From the NCBI GenBank assembly GCA_018396655.1, contig JAGTQF010000015.1, positions 1-33,633 of the forward strand: a stretch of DNA of 33,633 nt. Direction: 5' to 3'. This document shows positions 33,235 through 33,633 of the stretch, in pieces; position 1 is the stretch's first letter, and each line of letters starts with the position of its first letter. A model generated the notes under the pieces. The model worked only from the letters and a program-made list of their open reading frames with translations, did not search any database and was not told the origin of the DNA. The position numbers and the translations under genes are program-made. The stretch comes from Candidatus Bathyarchaeota archaeon (GTDB taxonomy: Archaea > Thermoproteota > Bathyarchaeia > Bathyarchaeales > DTEX01).

Positions 33235-33633
33235 TTATTGAGATTGCGGTGAACTAAGTTTACTTTTCGGAACTATATATTTTATCATTCCTAGACCTGC
33301 TGTCCTTCTTACGCCGACGTTTGTTATCTCAGCCATTCTTAGTAGTGCGGCTGCTATTTTAGCATACTTCTCTTTATACAAATCTTCTTTCACTGCGAAC
33401 CTAACTGTTCCCATGAAGCCAGCTATCCACTTATTTGTTGTTGGGTGCTCATATACGCGCATGGTCCTTATTCCGGGCTTTGGGAATCCAGCTATGGCTA
33501 TGGCGCTTTCAGCCCAGCGTGCTGCACCCCAAACATCGAGGCTTATTCCAGAGAATGCTGACCATAATCTCGCTAGGTTCCTAAACATTAATGATGGGAT
33601 TGGTAGTGGAACTGCTATGCCCCCACATTTAGC
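33235..33633 (-). CDS. cas6: CRISPR-associated endoribonuclease Cas6, C-terminal part, cut by right edge
   Basis: Cas6 cuts CRISPR precursor RNA within each repeat. The frame stays open beyond an internal Met at 33588 to the window end, so the gene continues to the right; 132 codons are in view. The segment reads GGIAVPLPIPSLMFRNLARLW with SAF next, the usual middle-of-Cas6 pattern (PxPxxxFRxLxxxWxxF). Then come GFMGTVRFAV and a final LLRMAEITNVGVRRTAGLGMIKYI, matching the C-terminal GVGxxTxxGxG glycine-rich loop of PF10040. The N-terminal ferredoxin-like domain with the usual catalytic histidine lies outside. No repeats are seen within the window, so any CRISPR array would be to the right. 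Confidence 0.85.
   Translation of the reverse strand, partial: AKCGGIAVPLPIPSLMFRNLARLWSAFSGISLDVWGAARWAESAIAIAGFPKPGIRTMRVYEHPTTNKWIAGFMGTVRFAVKEDLYKEKYAKIAAALLRMAEITNVGVRRTAGLGMIKYIVPKSKLSSPQSQ

Overview
The window comes from an archaeon. Direct evidence is a TATA-binding protein, a TrmI-type tRNA m1A methyltransferase, an S26B signal peptidase with catalytic Ser/His, a tRNA-Val gene with a 17-nt intron at position 37/38, TATA boxes about 25-30 nt ahead of several starts, leaderless-looking genes, many TTG/GTG starts and a Cas6-type CRISPR endoribonuclease. The gene mix (OPT-like carriers, FtsX-like giants, MoxR/VWA pair, moderate GC) suggests an uncultivated TACK lineage, perhaps Bathyarchaeia-like; this placement is inference.

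Region 1 (1-19552) is a carbohydrate locus. A LacZ-type GH2 beta-galactosidase (cut by the left edge) diverges from glmS. Then, all on the + strand, come a 999-aa FtsX-like permease with an exported N-terminal domain, a GH106-like glycoside hydrolase, two OPT-superfamily carriers flanking a small four-helix membrane protein, a ~1549-aa FtsX-like protein with a degenerate M28 peptidase ectodomain, and a PL22 oligogalacturonate lyase. The sugar enzymes lack signal peptides, so I infer import of pectin or rhamnogalacturonan oligosaccharides followed by cytoplasmic breakdown. No ABC ATPase and no solute-binding protein is visible, which makes the OPT/FtsX combination the most unusual part of the window.

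Region 2 (19553-25648) holds tRNA-Thr, trmI, signal peptidase, TBP, a SIS-only GlmS relative (possible GlmD), a HAD-fold protein that has lost most of its catalytic residues, and on the - strand a half-length MFS protein followed by a TatD-link-type radical SAM protein. The MFS gene has a leader RNA with two mutually exclusive hairpins.

Region 3 (25649-30063, - strand) is a compact run: a tail-anchored coiled-coil protein, a MoxR AAA+ ATPase, a protein joining an HExxH putative metallopeptidase to a VWA domain, and thiL.

Region 4 (30064-33633) holds tRNA-Val and tRNA-Glu with a structured spacer between them, a small coiled-coil protein and a cyclophilin-like protein sharing one bidirectional promoter, a 55-aa ORF next to a tRNA-like or inverted-repeat stretch, a small winged-helix protein divergent from an unknown protein with a PD-(D/E)XK-like N-terminus across a 12-bp perfect palindrome, and the C-terminal half of cas6 cut by the right edge. 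No CRISPR array, IS element or rRNA is visible.
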